15,121 nt of DNA from Bacteroidaceae bacterium (GCA_023227685.1 JALNVG010000040.1:1-15121); one strand, 5' to 3'; positions 8,035-15,121 are shown, numbered from the stretch's first letter. A program made the numbers and translations. Notes: generated by a model not told the origin, from the letters alone.

Positions 8035-8042
8035 CAAAGATA
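8035..8042 (-). promoter_or_regulatory. -7 element of the fadL-like gene promoter
   Basis: On the minus strand TATCTTTG matches TAnnTTTG exactly and is followed by GCGCC, giving the same 11 bases TATCTTTGCGC as the tRNA promoter. The -33 position (about 8062-8065) reads AT-rich without TTTG and falls inside a dyad. The predicted start near 8028 leaves a short leader. Confidence 0.65.
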
Positions 8043-8054
8043 CAACAATATTAT

Positions 8055-8091
8055 AGATTTAAAATAAAAATGTATCTTTTATTTTAAATCT
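8055..8091. repeat. 15-bp perfect AT-rich inverted repeat upstream of the fadL-like gene
   Basis: Arms 8055-8069 (AGATTTAAAATAAAA) and 8077-8091 are exact reverse complements around a 7-base spacer. The dyad covers the -33 position of the fadL-like promoter and lies 109 bases beyond the cydB stop on the same strand. It could be an operator for the porin gene or a weak terminator for the cyd operon; sequence alone does not decide. Confidence 0.6.
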
Positions 8092-8152
8092 TTAGAAAGG
8101 AAATAGCATCCGAGTACTTATTCCGATAATACATATAGACCAATGATCTTGC

Positions 8153-8175
8153 AAGAAAAAAGTTCTAATTTTCTT
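8153..8175 (-). terminator. Weak candidate terminator of the cyd operon
   Basis: Inverted arms AAGAAAA (8153-8159) and TTTTCTT (8169-8175) with a 9-base loop lie 25 bases after the cydB stop on the minus strand. The stem is short and nearly all A-T, so termination here is uncertain. The rest of the 182-base gap to the fadL-like gene holds no convincing small gene. Confidence 0.25.
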
Positions 8176-8199
8176 ACATATTAAAAATCATATTTAACA

Positions 8200-9339
8200 T
8201 CAATAAGCGTGTTCTTCGTTCTTTATTTCATCTTTGTCTAACTTCTTTTTATCCATGCACCGCCACACATAAAAAATATAAGCAAAGACAAAAGGAACAA
8301 AAAGTGAAACATAAAACATCGTGATAAGTGTAAATTTACTTGAGCTACTATTGGCTAATGTTAGTGAACTTTGCAAGTCGGCAGATGATGGATAAAAGGC
8401 TGTATGATTATAACCGGCAATAAGAAATAAGGCAAGCACTGTCAAGATAGTTCCGATACCCGTATACCATATACCCTTTTCAAAAGTTTTTTTCAAGATA
8501 GATTTCAAAATACCGAATAAAACGAATATGACACCTGCAAGAAAGGTTAGCAATACAATTGGCATATCCAGTAAATTATGAAGATATTTGTATGGCTCAA
8601 GATAGATTTCGGCCGTTTGCGGATTCACGGCAAAGCCGTCGACAAAGAGTAATCGAATGACAAAGGATAGAAAAAATAAAAGGAACAGAACTGAGTTACC
8701 TATCAGTGAATGTCGACATCTGTCAGTCAATGTTTTATCTTCAATATTATTGATGTAATAAAGCGCACCGAGAATGCGGGATAGAAAAAAAACGGACAGA
8801 CCTAAACAAATATTCCAAATATTGGCCAATGCATCAAGTCCGTGCCAGTTACTTCCCCAGGTACTGATAACAGGCATTGTTATATTCATCAAACTTTCTT
8901 TCTGAACATAGAAGTCGGAACCCGTGAAAAATGTGGCTACGGCGCCGCCCAGTAATATCGGTGCTATTATTCCATTGATAACGAGAAATATCTGATATGT
9001 TTTCTCTCCGAGCAAATTCCCCTTTTTGCTCTGAAACTCATAACTCACAGCCTGTAGTACAAAGCTGAAAAGGATAATCATCCACAACCAATATGCACCA
9101 CCGAAACTTGTACTGTAAAACAGCGGAAACGATGCAAAAAATGCACCGCCAAAGGTTACGAGTGTAGTAAAGGTTAACTCCCATTTACGCCCTGTGGAAT
9201 TAACCATTAGTTTACGCTCCTGTTTTGTTTTACCAAGACAAAAGAGTAATGAATTACCTCCTTGCACAAATAACAAGAAAACCAAAAGAGCACCCAGCAG
9301 TGAAATAATGAACCACCAATATTGTTGAAGTAAAATCAT
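8200..9339 (-). CDS. cydB: Cytochrome bd quinol oxidase subunit II
   Basis: A 379-residue polytopic membrane protein, the partner of CydA in the cytochrome bd oxidase that reduces O2 to water with electrons from quinol. About eight or nine hydrophobic segments are visible. The N-terminus (QQYWWFIISLLGALLVFLLF) with the QGGN turn, and the GKTKQERKLMVNSTGRKWELTFTT loop (in part), are typical of Bacteroidales CydB; the tail is charged and ends EEHAY. An ATG 13 codons upstream (9378) is in frame, but its extension MLLINKNKLNINI has no counterpart in the family, so 9339 is chosen. It is the last gene of the operon, 49 bases after the cydA stop. Confidence 0.94.
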   Translation of the reverse strand: MILLQQYWWFIISLLGALLVFLLFVQGGNSLLFCLGKTKQERKLMVNSTGRKWELTFTTLVTFGGAFFASFPLFYSTSFGGAYWLWMIILFSFVLQAVSYEFQSKKGNLLGEKTYQIFLVINGIIAPILLGGAVATFFTGSDFYVQKESLMNITMPVISTWGSNWHGLDALANIWNICLGLSVFFLSRILGALYYINNIEDKTLTDRCRHSLIGNSVLFLLFFLSFVIRLLFVDGFAVNPQTAEIYLEPYKYLHNLLDMPIVLLTFLAGVIFVLFGILKSILKKTFEKGIWYTGIGTILTVLALFLIAGYNHTAFYPSSADLQSSLTLANSSSSKFTLITMFYVSLFVPFVFAYIFYVWRCMDKKKLDKDEIKNEEHAY

Positions 9340-9388
9340 GATATTAATATTTAATTTATTTTTGTTTATCAGCAACAACGATCAATAA

Positions 9389-10942
9389 CTAGTTCTCAAT
9401 TCCGGGACCTTTTTTTATTGATTTTATCATAATCGTACATCCGGCTATCAGCATAACAGTAAAAAAAAGTAAAAAAATAAAGAACGTTGTCTGTACGGAG
9501 CTTACATTCAACTTTGAAATAGCAGCACCTACCGGAAGCATATCTTGGATAGTCCATGGCTGACGTCCAGTTTCGGTAACTATCCATCCGGCCTGTCCGG
9601 CTATATATCCCAATGGGATAGTAAGTATAGCTACCCAATGCATCCATTTCATCCCTGATAATTTATTTTTGCAACTCAAAAACAATGTAACAATAAAAAA
9701 CAAAATGAAATACATGCCCAATGTCACCATTACTCGAAAAGCATAAAAATTGAGTGGGACATTGGGTACCAGTTGATGTACATCTTTAATATAACCATAT
9801 CCGAAATAAGGCATATTCTGCATCAACGATTTATAGGCTACTTGAGCATCATCCAATCTGTTTTCGCGTTTTGCCTTTCTATATTTTGAAAGTGAGACAA
9901 TCGCCAGCTTTCCTCTTTTTATTTTTTCAGTGGCGGATAATGCTATTGTACCATCTTTTTGCTGATAGCCACCATTAATTATATCTTGTACCCCGGGTAC
10001 GAAAGAGTGAAAATCATGATCGGCCAATAGAGATAACAGATGGGGAAATTCCACCTTAAAAAGAAAGGGCTTGATACCGTCGTCAAAAGTTTTTTTTGAA
10101 GGATTCATTACGCCGACAGCTGTAAGTTCCGCATTTTTGCTTCCCCTATACAATCCTTCAATCGCCGCAAGTTTCATCGGTTGTTTCTTGCCCACCTGAT
10201 AACCGGAATTATCACCCGAAACTACAAGAAGTACGGAAGAGACCAGTCCCATAATTGCTCCGATTTTGATGCTAGCCAGAGCAAATTTCTTATTCCTATC
10301 TTTCAAAAGATACCAACAACTCACACCAACTACAAAAATTGCAGCGAGTACCCATCCTGAAAGTACTGAATGAAAGAACTTATCTACAGCAATCGGTGAT
10401 GTGGCAACAGCTACGAAATCAGTCATTTCATTACGTACCGTATCCGGATTAAAGGTCATTCCCACAGGATATTGCATCCATGCATTGGCTACCAGAATCC
10501 ACCAGGCAGATAGAGTTGCGCCAATTCCGGTGAGCCATGTTGAAGCCAAATGAAAGCCCTTACCTACCTTGTTCCAACCGAAAAACATTACCGCAATAAA
10601 GGTTGATTCCATAAAGAAAGCCAAAATACCTTCAATGGCTAAAGGGGCACCGAAAATGTCACCTACAAACCAAGAATAGTTGCTCCAATTGGTACCAAAT
10701 TCAAATTCGAGAATTAATCCCGTAGCAACACCAATAGCAAAATTAATACCGAAAAGTCTCATCCAAAACTTCGCAGTACTCTTCCAGAATTCATCATTTG
10801 TACGATAATAGATGGTCTCCATTATTCCTATTATTATAGCCAGACCAAGTGTCAAAGGTACAAAGATCCAATGATACATCGCTGTAAGAGCAAATTGTGC
10901 TCTCGACCAATCTATTAAAGAAGTGTCTATGTTTTCAATCAT
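9389..10942 (-). CDS. cydA: Cytochrome bd quinol oxidase subunit I
   Basis: A 517-residue membrane protein, near the 522 of E. coli CydA, that carries hemes b558, b595 and d and oxidises quinol. Expected ligands are present: H24 (AMYHWIFVPLTLG), H191 (KFFHSVLSGW) and M405 (FRVMVTLG), matching E. coli H19, H186 and M393. E104 and E112 in APLAIEGILAFFMEST correspond to E99 and E107 of the proton path. The quinol-binding K257 and E262 (MKLAAIEG) correspond to K252 and E257, and the GRQPW motif lies at 459-463. The Q-loop is about as long as that of E. coli. It is the middle gene of the DUF4492-cydA-cydB operon, starting 47 bases after the small gene. In anaerobes this oxidase supports growth at nanomolar oxygen and removes oxygen. 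Confidence 0.97.
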   Translation of the reverse strand: MIENIDTSLIDWSRAQFALTAMYHWIFVPLTLGLAIIIGIMETIYYRTNDEFWKSTAKFWMRLFGINFAIGVATGLILEFEFGTNWSNYSWFVGDIFGAPLAIEGILAFFMESTFIAVMFFGWNKVGKGFHLASTWLTGIGATLSAWWILVANAWMQYPVGMTFNPDTVRNEMTDFVAVATSPIAVDKFFHSVLSGWVLAAIFVVGVSCWYLLKDRNKKFALASIKIGAIMGLVSSVLLVVSGDNSGYQVGKKQPMKLAAIEGLYRGSKNAELTAVGVMNPSKKTFDDGIKPFLFKVEFPHLLSLLADHDFHSFVPGVQDIINGGYQQKDGTIALSATEKIKRGKLAIVSLSKYRKAKRENRLDDAQVAYKSLMQNMPYFGYGYIKDVHQLVPNVPLNFYAFRVMVTLGMYFILFFIVTLFLSCKNKLSGMKWMHWVAILTIPLGYIAGQAGWIVTETGRQPWTIQDMLPVGAAISKLNVSSVQTTFFIFLLFFTVMLIAGCTIMIKSIKKGPGIEN

Positions 10943-10989
10943 TATCGGTTATCAGTTTATGTTGTTTATTATTAGATTTATGCTGTGTG

Positions 10990-11238
10990 TTATGGGTTAC
11001 TGTGAGTAGCCCGTTCTATCAACTCATTACTCACAACTATTCCTTTGGCCTTATCATTGGGTTGCGAACCTAAAATATTAGGGAAAAAGAATATTCTGAG
11101 AATAAAGAATATCACAAAAATTTTTAAGAGAATTATTATCCAAAGAGTCCTCCCCACAGTCATACTACGGAAGCCTTCAATATAAAAGCACCATACATTA
11201 TATATGGTGTATCTTATTTTATATAAAGCATGTTTCAT
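10990..11238 (-). CDS. DUF4492 family small membrane protein of the cytochrome bd operon
   Basis: An 82-residue protein with one clear membrane segment (residues about 31-53, TLWIIILLKIFVIFFILRIFFF) preceded by the conserved YIEGFRSMTVGRTLW signature and followed by FFPNIL and a polar tail ending in an ELIERA helix. This is the DUF4492 family, typically found just before cydA in Bacteroidota. Its size, single membrane helix and place in the operon resemble the accessory subunits CydX and CydH of other bd oxidases, so a structural or assembly role in the oxidase is inferred; there is no sequence match to CydX that I can see. It is the first gene after the cyd promoter. Confidence 0.88.
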   Translation of the reverse strand: MKHALYKIRYTIYNVWCFYIEGFRSMTVGRTLWIIILLKIFVIFFILRIFFFPNILGSQPNDKAKGIVVSNELIERATHSNP

Positions 11239-11268
11239 CGATAGGTCGTAATAGATTATTGTTGGTTA

Positions 11269-11299
11269 CAAATATACAAATTTTCATATTGAAGCCAAA
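11269..11299 (-). promoter_or_regulatory. Promoter of the DUF4492-cydA-cydB operon
   Basis: On the minus strand TTTG (11296-11299) and TATATTTG (11269-11276) are separated by exactly 19 bases, a full match to the Bacteroidetes consensus TTTG-N19-TAnnTTTG. The predicted start near 11262 gives a leader of about 24 bases before the ATG at 11238. Confidence 0.78.
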
Positions 11300-11346
11300 T
11301 CAATTTAGTTTTTTCTATTAAAATACCTATATTTAATGAATAAAAG

Positions 11347-11370
11347 AGTCTTATCTTTATAATTAAGACT
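11347..11370. promoter_or_regulatory. Inverted repeat between divergent cyd and tolC promoters, possible operator
   Basis: AGTCTTA (11347-11353) and TAAGACT (11364-11370) are perfect 7-bp arms around a 10-base AT spacer. The dyad lies about 35 bases upstream of the tolC -33 element and 48 bases upstream of the cyd -33 element, a place suited to a regulator of either operon. A chance dyad of this size in AT-rich DNA is possible. Confidence 0.35.
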
Positions 11371-11404
11371 TTAGGCGATAAAAAATCATAGTTTGTCTAT
11401 CTTA

Positions 11405-11436
11405 TTTGTATGATTGGTTCAGATATTCTACTTTTG
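11405..11436 (+). promoter_or_regulatory. Promoter of the TolC/MacA/MacB-type operon
   Basis: TTTG at 11405-11408 and TACTTTTG at 11429-11436 are 20 bases apart, matching TTTG and TAnnTTTG. The predicted start near 11443 gives a leader of about 27 bases before the ATG at 11470 and lies downstream of the in-frame ATG at 11410, excluding that codon as the start from this promoter. Confidence 0.7.
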
Positions 11437-11469
11437 TTTCATAATATTGATAATATAACATTAATTCCT

Positions 11470-12891
11470 ATGATAAAAATTAAAAGATTGACCGTTATAA
11501 CAGCTCTTTTACTAGAGTTCGGGGGCGTTAGTTCTTTGCTTCAGGCACAGAATATTCAAACTAAGAATTCTGCCGTTATAAGTAATGATTCTTCACTCGT
11601 TCATTCAAAGCTACCAGCTGAATGGAATCTGCAAAACTGTATAGATTATGCTTTACAGAATAATATACAGATTCGAAAGGACCGTATTACAGCTGCCAGT
11701 AGTGAAGTGGATTTGAAAAAAGCAAAAGCTGCTTTATTTCCTGATCTTACGTTTTCAACCAGTCATGACCTGGTGAATCGCCCATATCAAGAATCAAGCA
11801 GTTATGTAAGTGGTAGCGAGGTTTTGAGTAGTACAAGCAAGACCACTTATTCCGGTAGTTTCGGATTAAATGCTTCGTACACACTTTTCAACGGCGGCAA
11901 GCGATCAAAAACCATTAAGCAGAATTATCTAGACAAACAGATTTCGGATTTAGGAGTAAACGAGTCTGAAAATGAAATTAAAGAATCTATCACGAAAATA
12001 TACGTACAAATTCTATATGCAGCAGAATCGGTAACAATTAATAGTAGTACCTTAAAGGTATCGCAAGCCGAATATAATCGGGGCGAGGAGCTGTTTAAAG
12101 CCGGTAGTCTAGCCAAGGCCGATGTTGCTCAACTCAAGTCAGAAGTGAGTAGCAATAAATACGAACTTGTTACTTCACAGGCCACACTTGCCAACTACGA
12201 ACTTCAACTTAAACAATTACTTGAACTGGATGGCGAGGAGAAAATGAATTTATATATACCAACTTTAAATACGGACAACGTACTTTTACCTTTGCCAAAC
12301 AAGGCTGATGTATATCTGGCCGCATTGGCGGAACGTCCTGAAATCCAGTCTGGAAAATTAAATATCAAGGCTTCAAAACTGGGTATCAGTATAGCTAAAG
12401 CTGCATATGCTCCTACAATCAGTCTTTCCGGAGGTGTTGGAACGACGACGGCAAGTGGCAGCGATTACAGCTATGCACAACAAATGAAAAATAGTTTGAG
12501 AAACACTATCGGTCTTTCTCTAAGTCTTCCTATTTTTGATAATCGCTCAAATAAAAGTGCTGTCGAAAAGGCACAACTTTCCTATCAGACTAGCCAACTA
12601 GATTTGCTTGATGATCAAAAGACCCTATATAAGACTATCGAGAGCCTATGGTTGGATGCAAATAGTGCACAACAACAATTTGCTGCCGCTGATGAAAAGT
12701 TGAAAAGTACACAAACCAGTTACGATCTTGTAAGCGAGCAGTTCAACTTGGGTATGAAAAATACTGTCGATCTGTTGACTGAAAAGAATAATCTTCTTCA
12801 AGCTAAACAAGAGCAATTGCAAGCCAAATACATGGCAATTCTAAATATACAACTCCTTAAATTCTATCGGGGAGAAAAAATTTCTTTATAA
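11470..12891 (+). CDS. TolC family outer-membrane efflux channel
   Basis: A 473-residue outer-membrane factor forming the exit duct of a tripartite efflux pump. The signal peptide runs MIKIKRLTVITALLLEFGG to about residue 26 (LLQAQ). WNLQNCIDYALQNNIQIRKDRI marks the start of the first OEP repeat, followed by long heptad-like helices, a strand pair with LFNGGKRSKTI, and a second repeat with PEIQSGKLNIKASKLGISIAKAAYAPTISL, LSLPIFDNRSNKSAVEKA and a final helix ending GMKNTVDLLTEKNNLLQAK. An in-frame ATG 20 codons upstream (11410) is rejected because it would put extra residues before the signal peptide and lies upstream of the predicted transcript start. First gene of the export operon, followed after 40 bases by the adaptor. 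Confidence 0.93.
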   Translation: MIKIKRLTVITALLLEFGGVSSLLQAQNIQTKNSAVISNDSSLVHSKLPAEWNLQNCIDYALQNNIQIRKDRITAASSEVDLKKAKAALFPDLTFSTSHDLVNRPYQESSSYVSGSEVLSSTSKTTYSGSFGLNASYTLFNGGKRSKTIKQNYLDKQISDLGVNESENEIKESITKIYVQILYAAESVTINSSTLKVSQAEYNRGEELFKAGSLAKADVAQLKSEVSSNKYELVTSQATLANYELQLKQLLELDGEEKMNLYIPTLNTDNVLLPLPNKADVYLAALAERPEIQSGKLNIKASKLGISIAKAAYAPTISLSGGVGTTTASGSDYSYAQQMKNSLRNTIGLSLSLPIFDNRSNKSAVEKAQLSYQTSQLDLLDDQKTLYKTIESLWLDANSAQQQFAAADEKLKSTQTSYDLVSEQFNLGMKNTVDLLTEKNNLLQAKQEQLQAKYMAILNIQLLKFYRGEKISL

Positions 12892-12931
12892 TCAAGTAAG
12901 AATAAGCACGAATCATATAAAAATAAATATA

Positions 12932-14140
12932 ATGAAAACTAAAAAAATCGTTTTTATTACAATTGCAGCCATTGTAGTTGTTATTATTGCCATTAAGTTT
13001 TTTGGCAGTTCGAAAGGAAATAGCAACATCACGTATGCCACAGCAGTAGTATCCAGGGGAAACATCTCGAAGTCCATTACAGCTACCGGCACCATTGAAC
13101 CGGTGACTGAAGTAAAAGTCGGTACTCAAGTTTCAGGTATTATTGACAAGATTTATGTAGATAATAATTCAGTAGTCAAAAAAGGTCAGCTTATTGCCGA
13201 AATGGATCGTGCAACGTTGCAACTTGAATTGGCTTCTGCTCGAGCAACTTATGACGGAGCTAAAGCTGATTATATTTACGAAAAAAAGAATTATGAGCGT
13301 AACGAAAAACTTCACGCTAAACAATTGATTAGTGACACTGATTACGAAGAATCGGTTTATAATTATAAAAAAGCCAAAAGTACTTATGACAGTAGCTTAG
13401 CTACACTAAACAAGTCAAAACGTAATCTTTCTTATGCTACTATTACCTCTCCTATTACTGGTGTTGTTATCAGTCGTGATGTTGAGGCTGGACAAACAGT
13501 AGCTTCAGGTTACTCAACTCCAACATTATTTGTTATTGCTGCCGACTTAACTCAGATGCAAGTTGTAGCTGATGTAGATGAAGCTGATATTGCAGGAATA
13601 GAGCAAGGTGAACGTGCTATTTTTACAGTTGACGCATATCCTAACGAAACATTTGAAGGCAAAGTAACACAAATACGCCTCGGCGATGATTCCAGTTCAA
13701 GTAGTAGTAGTAGTTCTACGGTTATTACTTATGAAGTTGTTATTTCCGCTCAAAATCCGGATTTGAAACTTAAACCGAGATTAACAGCCAATGTCACTAT
13801 ATATACTCAAAATAAAGAAAACGTTCTTTGTGTTCCGGCAAAAGCACTACGTTTTAATCCGGCCAAACTAATAGGGAATGATGTTAAAATAAAGAATTGT
13901 GATGGGAAAAACAAGTTATGGGTGCATAATGGAAATTCTTTTACCGCTTATCCTATTGAGATTGGCATCACCAATGGAATCAATACTGAAATAGTAAGTG
14001 GAATAGCCGAAGGTACTAAAGTTGTGACCGGAATGAAAGCTGAAGATCGTGGGCAGGATGAAGAAATATCCAACTCTACCGACAGCAGCAGCGAAAAGAA
14101 TCCGTTTATGCCAAGTCGCCCGAATAGTAAAAAGAAATAA
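12932..14140 (+). CDS. macA: Periplasmic adaptor of a MacAB-type efflux pump (HlyD/RND family)
   Basis: A 402-residue membrane fusion protein linking the TolC-like channel with the MacB-type transporter. One N-terminal membrane anchor (residues 6-24, IVFITIAAIVVVIIAIKFF) precedes the periplasmic part; there is no lipobox cysteine. The lipoyl-like half-motifs are GTIEPVTEVKVGTQVSGIIDKIYV (in the 54-76 region) and SPITGVVISRDVEAGQTV (173-190). They flank a helical hairpin at about 93-165. The beta-barrel domain begins near TPTLFVIAADLTQMQV and carries an unusual run of nine serines (254-262). The tail is polar, with NPFMPSRPNSKKK at the end, a pattern common in Bacteroidales adaptors. No separate promoter is visible. 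The gene name reflects family and context; the substrate is unknown. Confidence 0.92.
   Translation: MKTKKIVFITIAAIVVVIIAIKFFGSSKGNSNITYATAVVSRGNISKSITATGTIEPVTEVKVGTQVSGIIDKIYVDNNSVVKKGQLIAEMDRATLQLELASARATYDGAKADYIYEKKNYERNEKLHAKQLISDTDYEESVYNYKKAKSTYDSSLATLNKSKRNLSYATITSPITGVVISRDVEAGQTVASGYSTPTLFVIAADLTQMQVVADVDEADIAGIEQGERAIFTVDAYPNETFEGKVTQIRLGDDSSSSSSSSSTVITYEVVISAQNPDLKLKPRLTANVTIYTQNKENVLCVPAKALRFNPAKLIGNDVKIKNCDGKNKLWVHNGNSFTAYPIEIGITNGINTEIVSGIAEGTKVVTGMKAEDRGQDEEISNSTDSSSEKNPFMPSRPNSKKK
13700..13714 (+). repeat. AGT trinucleotide repeat inside the MacA-like gene
   Basis: Five tandem AGT units, in frame, encode serines 257-261 within a nine-serine run at residues 254-262 (13691-13717). 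Changes in unit number would keep the frame and only alter the length of the serine loop. Confidence 0.9.
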
Positions 14141-14189
14141 CAGATGTTTAGTTTTCAATAGGTATTAGTGCAACAAATAATGAATTAGC

Positions 14190-14936
14190 ATGAATAAAAC
14201 AGTTATAGAATTACAAAATATAAAACGCAACTTTCAAGTTGGGAACGAAACAGTACATGCTCTGCGTGGTGTTTCGTTTAATATCACAGAAGGTGAATTT
14301 GTAACGATCATGGGTGCATCCGGTTCCGGAAAATCCACTTTGCTCAATACTTTGGGCTGTCTTGATACACCAACCAGCGGAGAATATTTACTTGATGGAG
14401 TTGCCGTTCGTTCGATGAGCAAATCACAACGCGCCATATTAAGAAACCGAAAAATAGGTTTTGTTTTTCAGAATTATAATCTGCTAGCTAAAACCACTGC
14501 GTTAGAGAATGTTGAATTGCCATTAATGTATAATTCCTCTGTTTCTGCATCCGAACGTCGCAAAAGGGCAATTGATGCTCTAGATGCCGTAGGACTTAGC
14601 GACAGGTTAGAGCACAAATCCAATCAAATGTCTGGTGGGCAGATGCAACGTGTAGCTATTGCACGGGCTTTGGTCAATAGACCTGCTGTGATTTTGGCCG
14701 ATGAAGCAACGGGAAACTTGGACACCCGCACATCTTCGGAGATACTTGTTCTCTTTCAAAAGCTTTATGCCGAAGGAAGAACAATCATTTTTGTTACTCA
14801 TAATCCGGTTATCGCCCAATATAGCAGCCGTAATATTCGTTTAAGAGATGGGCATGTAATAGAAGACAAAATTAATAATGAAATATTATCGGCGGCAAAG
14901 GCCTTAGCAGAGTTGCCTCGGAATGCTGATGATTAA
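14190..14936 (+). CDS. MacB/LolD-type ABC transporter ATP-binding protein
   Basis: A 248-residue cytoplasmic ATPase powering the export complex. Walker A is GASGSGKST at residues 42-50, the Q-loop glutamine Q94 (FVFQNYNLL), the ABC signature MSGGQMQRVAIARA at 147-160, Walker B VILADE at 167-172 with catalytic E172, and the H-loop H204 (FVTHNP). The lineage-specific GCLDTPTSGEY (56-66) and LRNRKIGFVFQNYNLL place it in the MacB/LolD (type VII) group. It corresponds to the ATPase half of E. coli MacB, here a separate gene, 49 bases after the adaptor and 11 bases before the permease. All catalytic motifs are intact. Confidence 0.95.
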   Translation: MNKTVIELQNIKRNFQVGNETVHALRGVSFNITEGEFVTIMGASGSGKSTLLNTLGCLDTPTSGEYLLDGVAVRSMSKSQRAILRNRKIGFVFQNYNLLAKTTALENVELPLMYNSSVSASERRKRAIDALDAVGLSDRLEHKSNQMSGGQMQRVAIARALVNRPAVILADEATGNLDTRTSSEILVLFQKLYAEGRTIIFVTHNPVIAQYSSRNIRLRDGHVIEDKINNEILSAAKALAELPRNADD

Positions 14937-14947
14937 AAGACAAAATC

Positions 14948-15121
14948 ATGAATGGAACTAATTTATTAAAGATAGCCCTGAGGGCATTGGCCAGCAGTAA
15001 ACTGCGTTCATTTCTTACCATGCTCGGTATAATTATCGGTGTGGCCTCGGTAATTACGATGCTTGCTATCGGACAAGGTTCGAAAAGAAGTATACAGAAG
15101 CAAATAGCCGAAATGGGATCA
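14948..15121 (+). CDS. MacB/FtsX-type ABC transporter permease, partial (cut by window end)
   Basis: The first 58 codons of an open frame that runs off the window. It begins MNGTNLLKIALRALASSKLR, followed by the membrane helix FLTMLGIIIGVASVITMLAI (residues 22-41) and GQGSKRSIQKQIAEMGS. This is the standard N-terminus of MacB-type permeases, in which the first membrane helix leads into a large periplasmic domain. It follows the ATPase stop by 11 bases and completes the four-gene export operon. The rest of the protein is not visible. Confidence 0.93.
   Translation, partial: MNGTNLLKIALRALASSKLRSFLTMLGIIIGVASVITMLAIGQGSKRSIQKQIAEMGS

Noticed and set aside
9340..9378. Thirteen-codon N-terminal extension of cydB
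   Set aside because: The extra residues (MLLINKNKLNINI) look like translated AT-rich spacer, and CydB family N-termini match the internal start at 9339.
11352..11359. TATCTTTA as a second -7 element upstream of the TolC-family gene
   Set aside because: It lacks the final G and has no TTTG at 19-20 bases upstream; the pair at 11405-11436 is a better match and better placed.
11410..11469. N-terminal extension of the TolC-family gene from the ATG at 11410
   Set aside because: It precedes a normal signal peptide and spans a consensus -7 promoter element, so the transcript should begin after it.
1..15121. Mobile elements, phage genes, CRISPR array or defence system
   Set aside because: No transposase, integrase, terminal repeats, spaced direct repeats or defence-gene motifs were seen; intergenic regions are short and explained by promoters, tRNAs and hairpins.

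Overview
The window reads as chromosomal DNA from a Bacteroidota bacterium, most likely order Bacteroidales. The evidence is the gene content: a DUF5686 outer-membrane protein, an OmpP1/FadL porin with the Bacteroidales-type N-terminus, a DUF4492-cydA-cydB operon, and a TolC/MacA/MacB-type exporter whose ATPase and permease are separate genes. The promoters agree, since several intergenic regions carry the Bacteroidetes sigma-ABfr pattern (TTTG, about 19-20 bases, then TAnnTTTG), and Shine-Dalgarno sequences are weak or absent. The DNA is AT-rich throughout. Genus cannot be fixed from this stretch. I see no insertion sequence, prophage, CRISPR array or other island signature; most of the region is ordinary core-genome content.

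Layout, left to right. Positions 35-6028 (+ strand) hold four genes: a UDP-GlcNAc 2-epimerase-family protein that has lost three of the four classical catalytic residues, a DUF5686/carboxypeptidase-regulatory-like outer-membrane protein with its own promoter, the recombination ATPase RarA only 3 bases behind it, and a D-2-hydroxyacid dehydrogenase. Positions 6071-6412 hold a promoter, two identical tRNA-Pro(TGG) genes, and a perfect 23-bp hairpin that probably ends transcription from both sides. Positions 6452-8017 (- strand) encode an OmpP1/FadL-type outer-membrane transporter.

Positions 8200-11238 (- strand) are the cytochrome bd quinol oxidase operon in the order DUF4492 small membrane protein, cydA, cydB. 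It is driven by a textbook promoter at 11269-11299. This high-affinity oxidase lets anaerobes respire or scavenge traces of oxygen. A 231-bp divergent intergenic region (11239-11469) separates it from a rightward operon: a TolC-family outer-membrane channel, a MacA-like periplasmic adaptor, a MacB-type ATPase, and the first 58 codons of a MacB/FtsX-type permease cut by the window end. Together these four would form a tripartite efflux pump spanning both membranes.

The observation most worth follow-up is the epimerase-like protein at 35-1120. It is intact and well conserved around the active site, yet carries Val, Lys and Asn where the family has Glu, Glu and His. Other points are regulatory: the divergent cyd/tolC promoters with a dyad between them, an AT-rich dyad covering the -33 position of the fadL promoter, and a serine-coding AGT repeat in the MacA-like gene. 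I did not find a clearly new multi-gene system.
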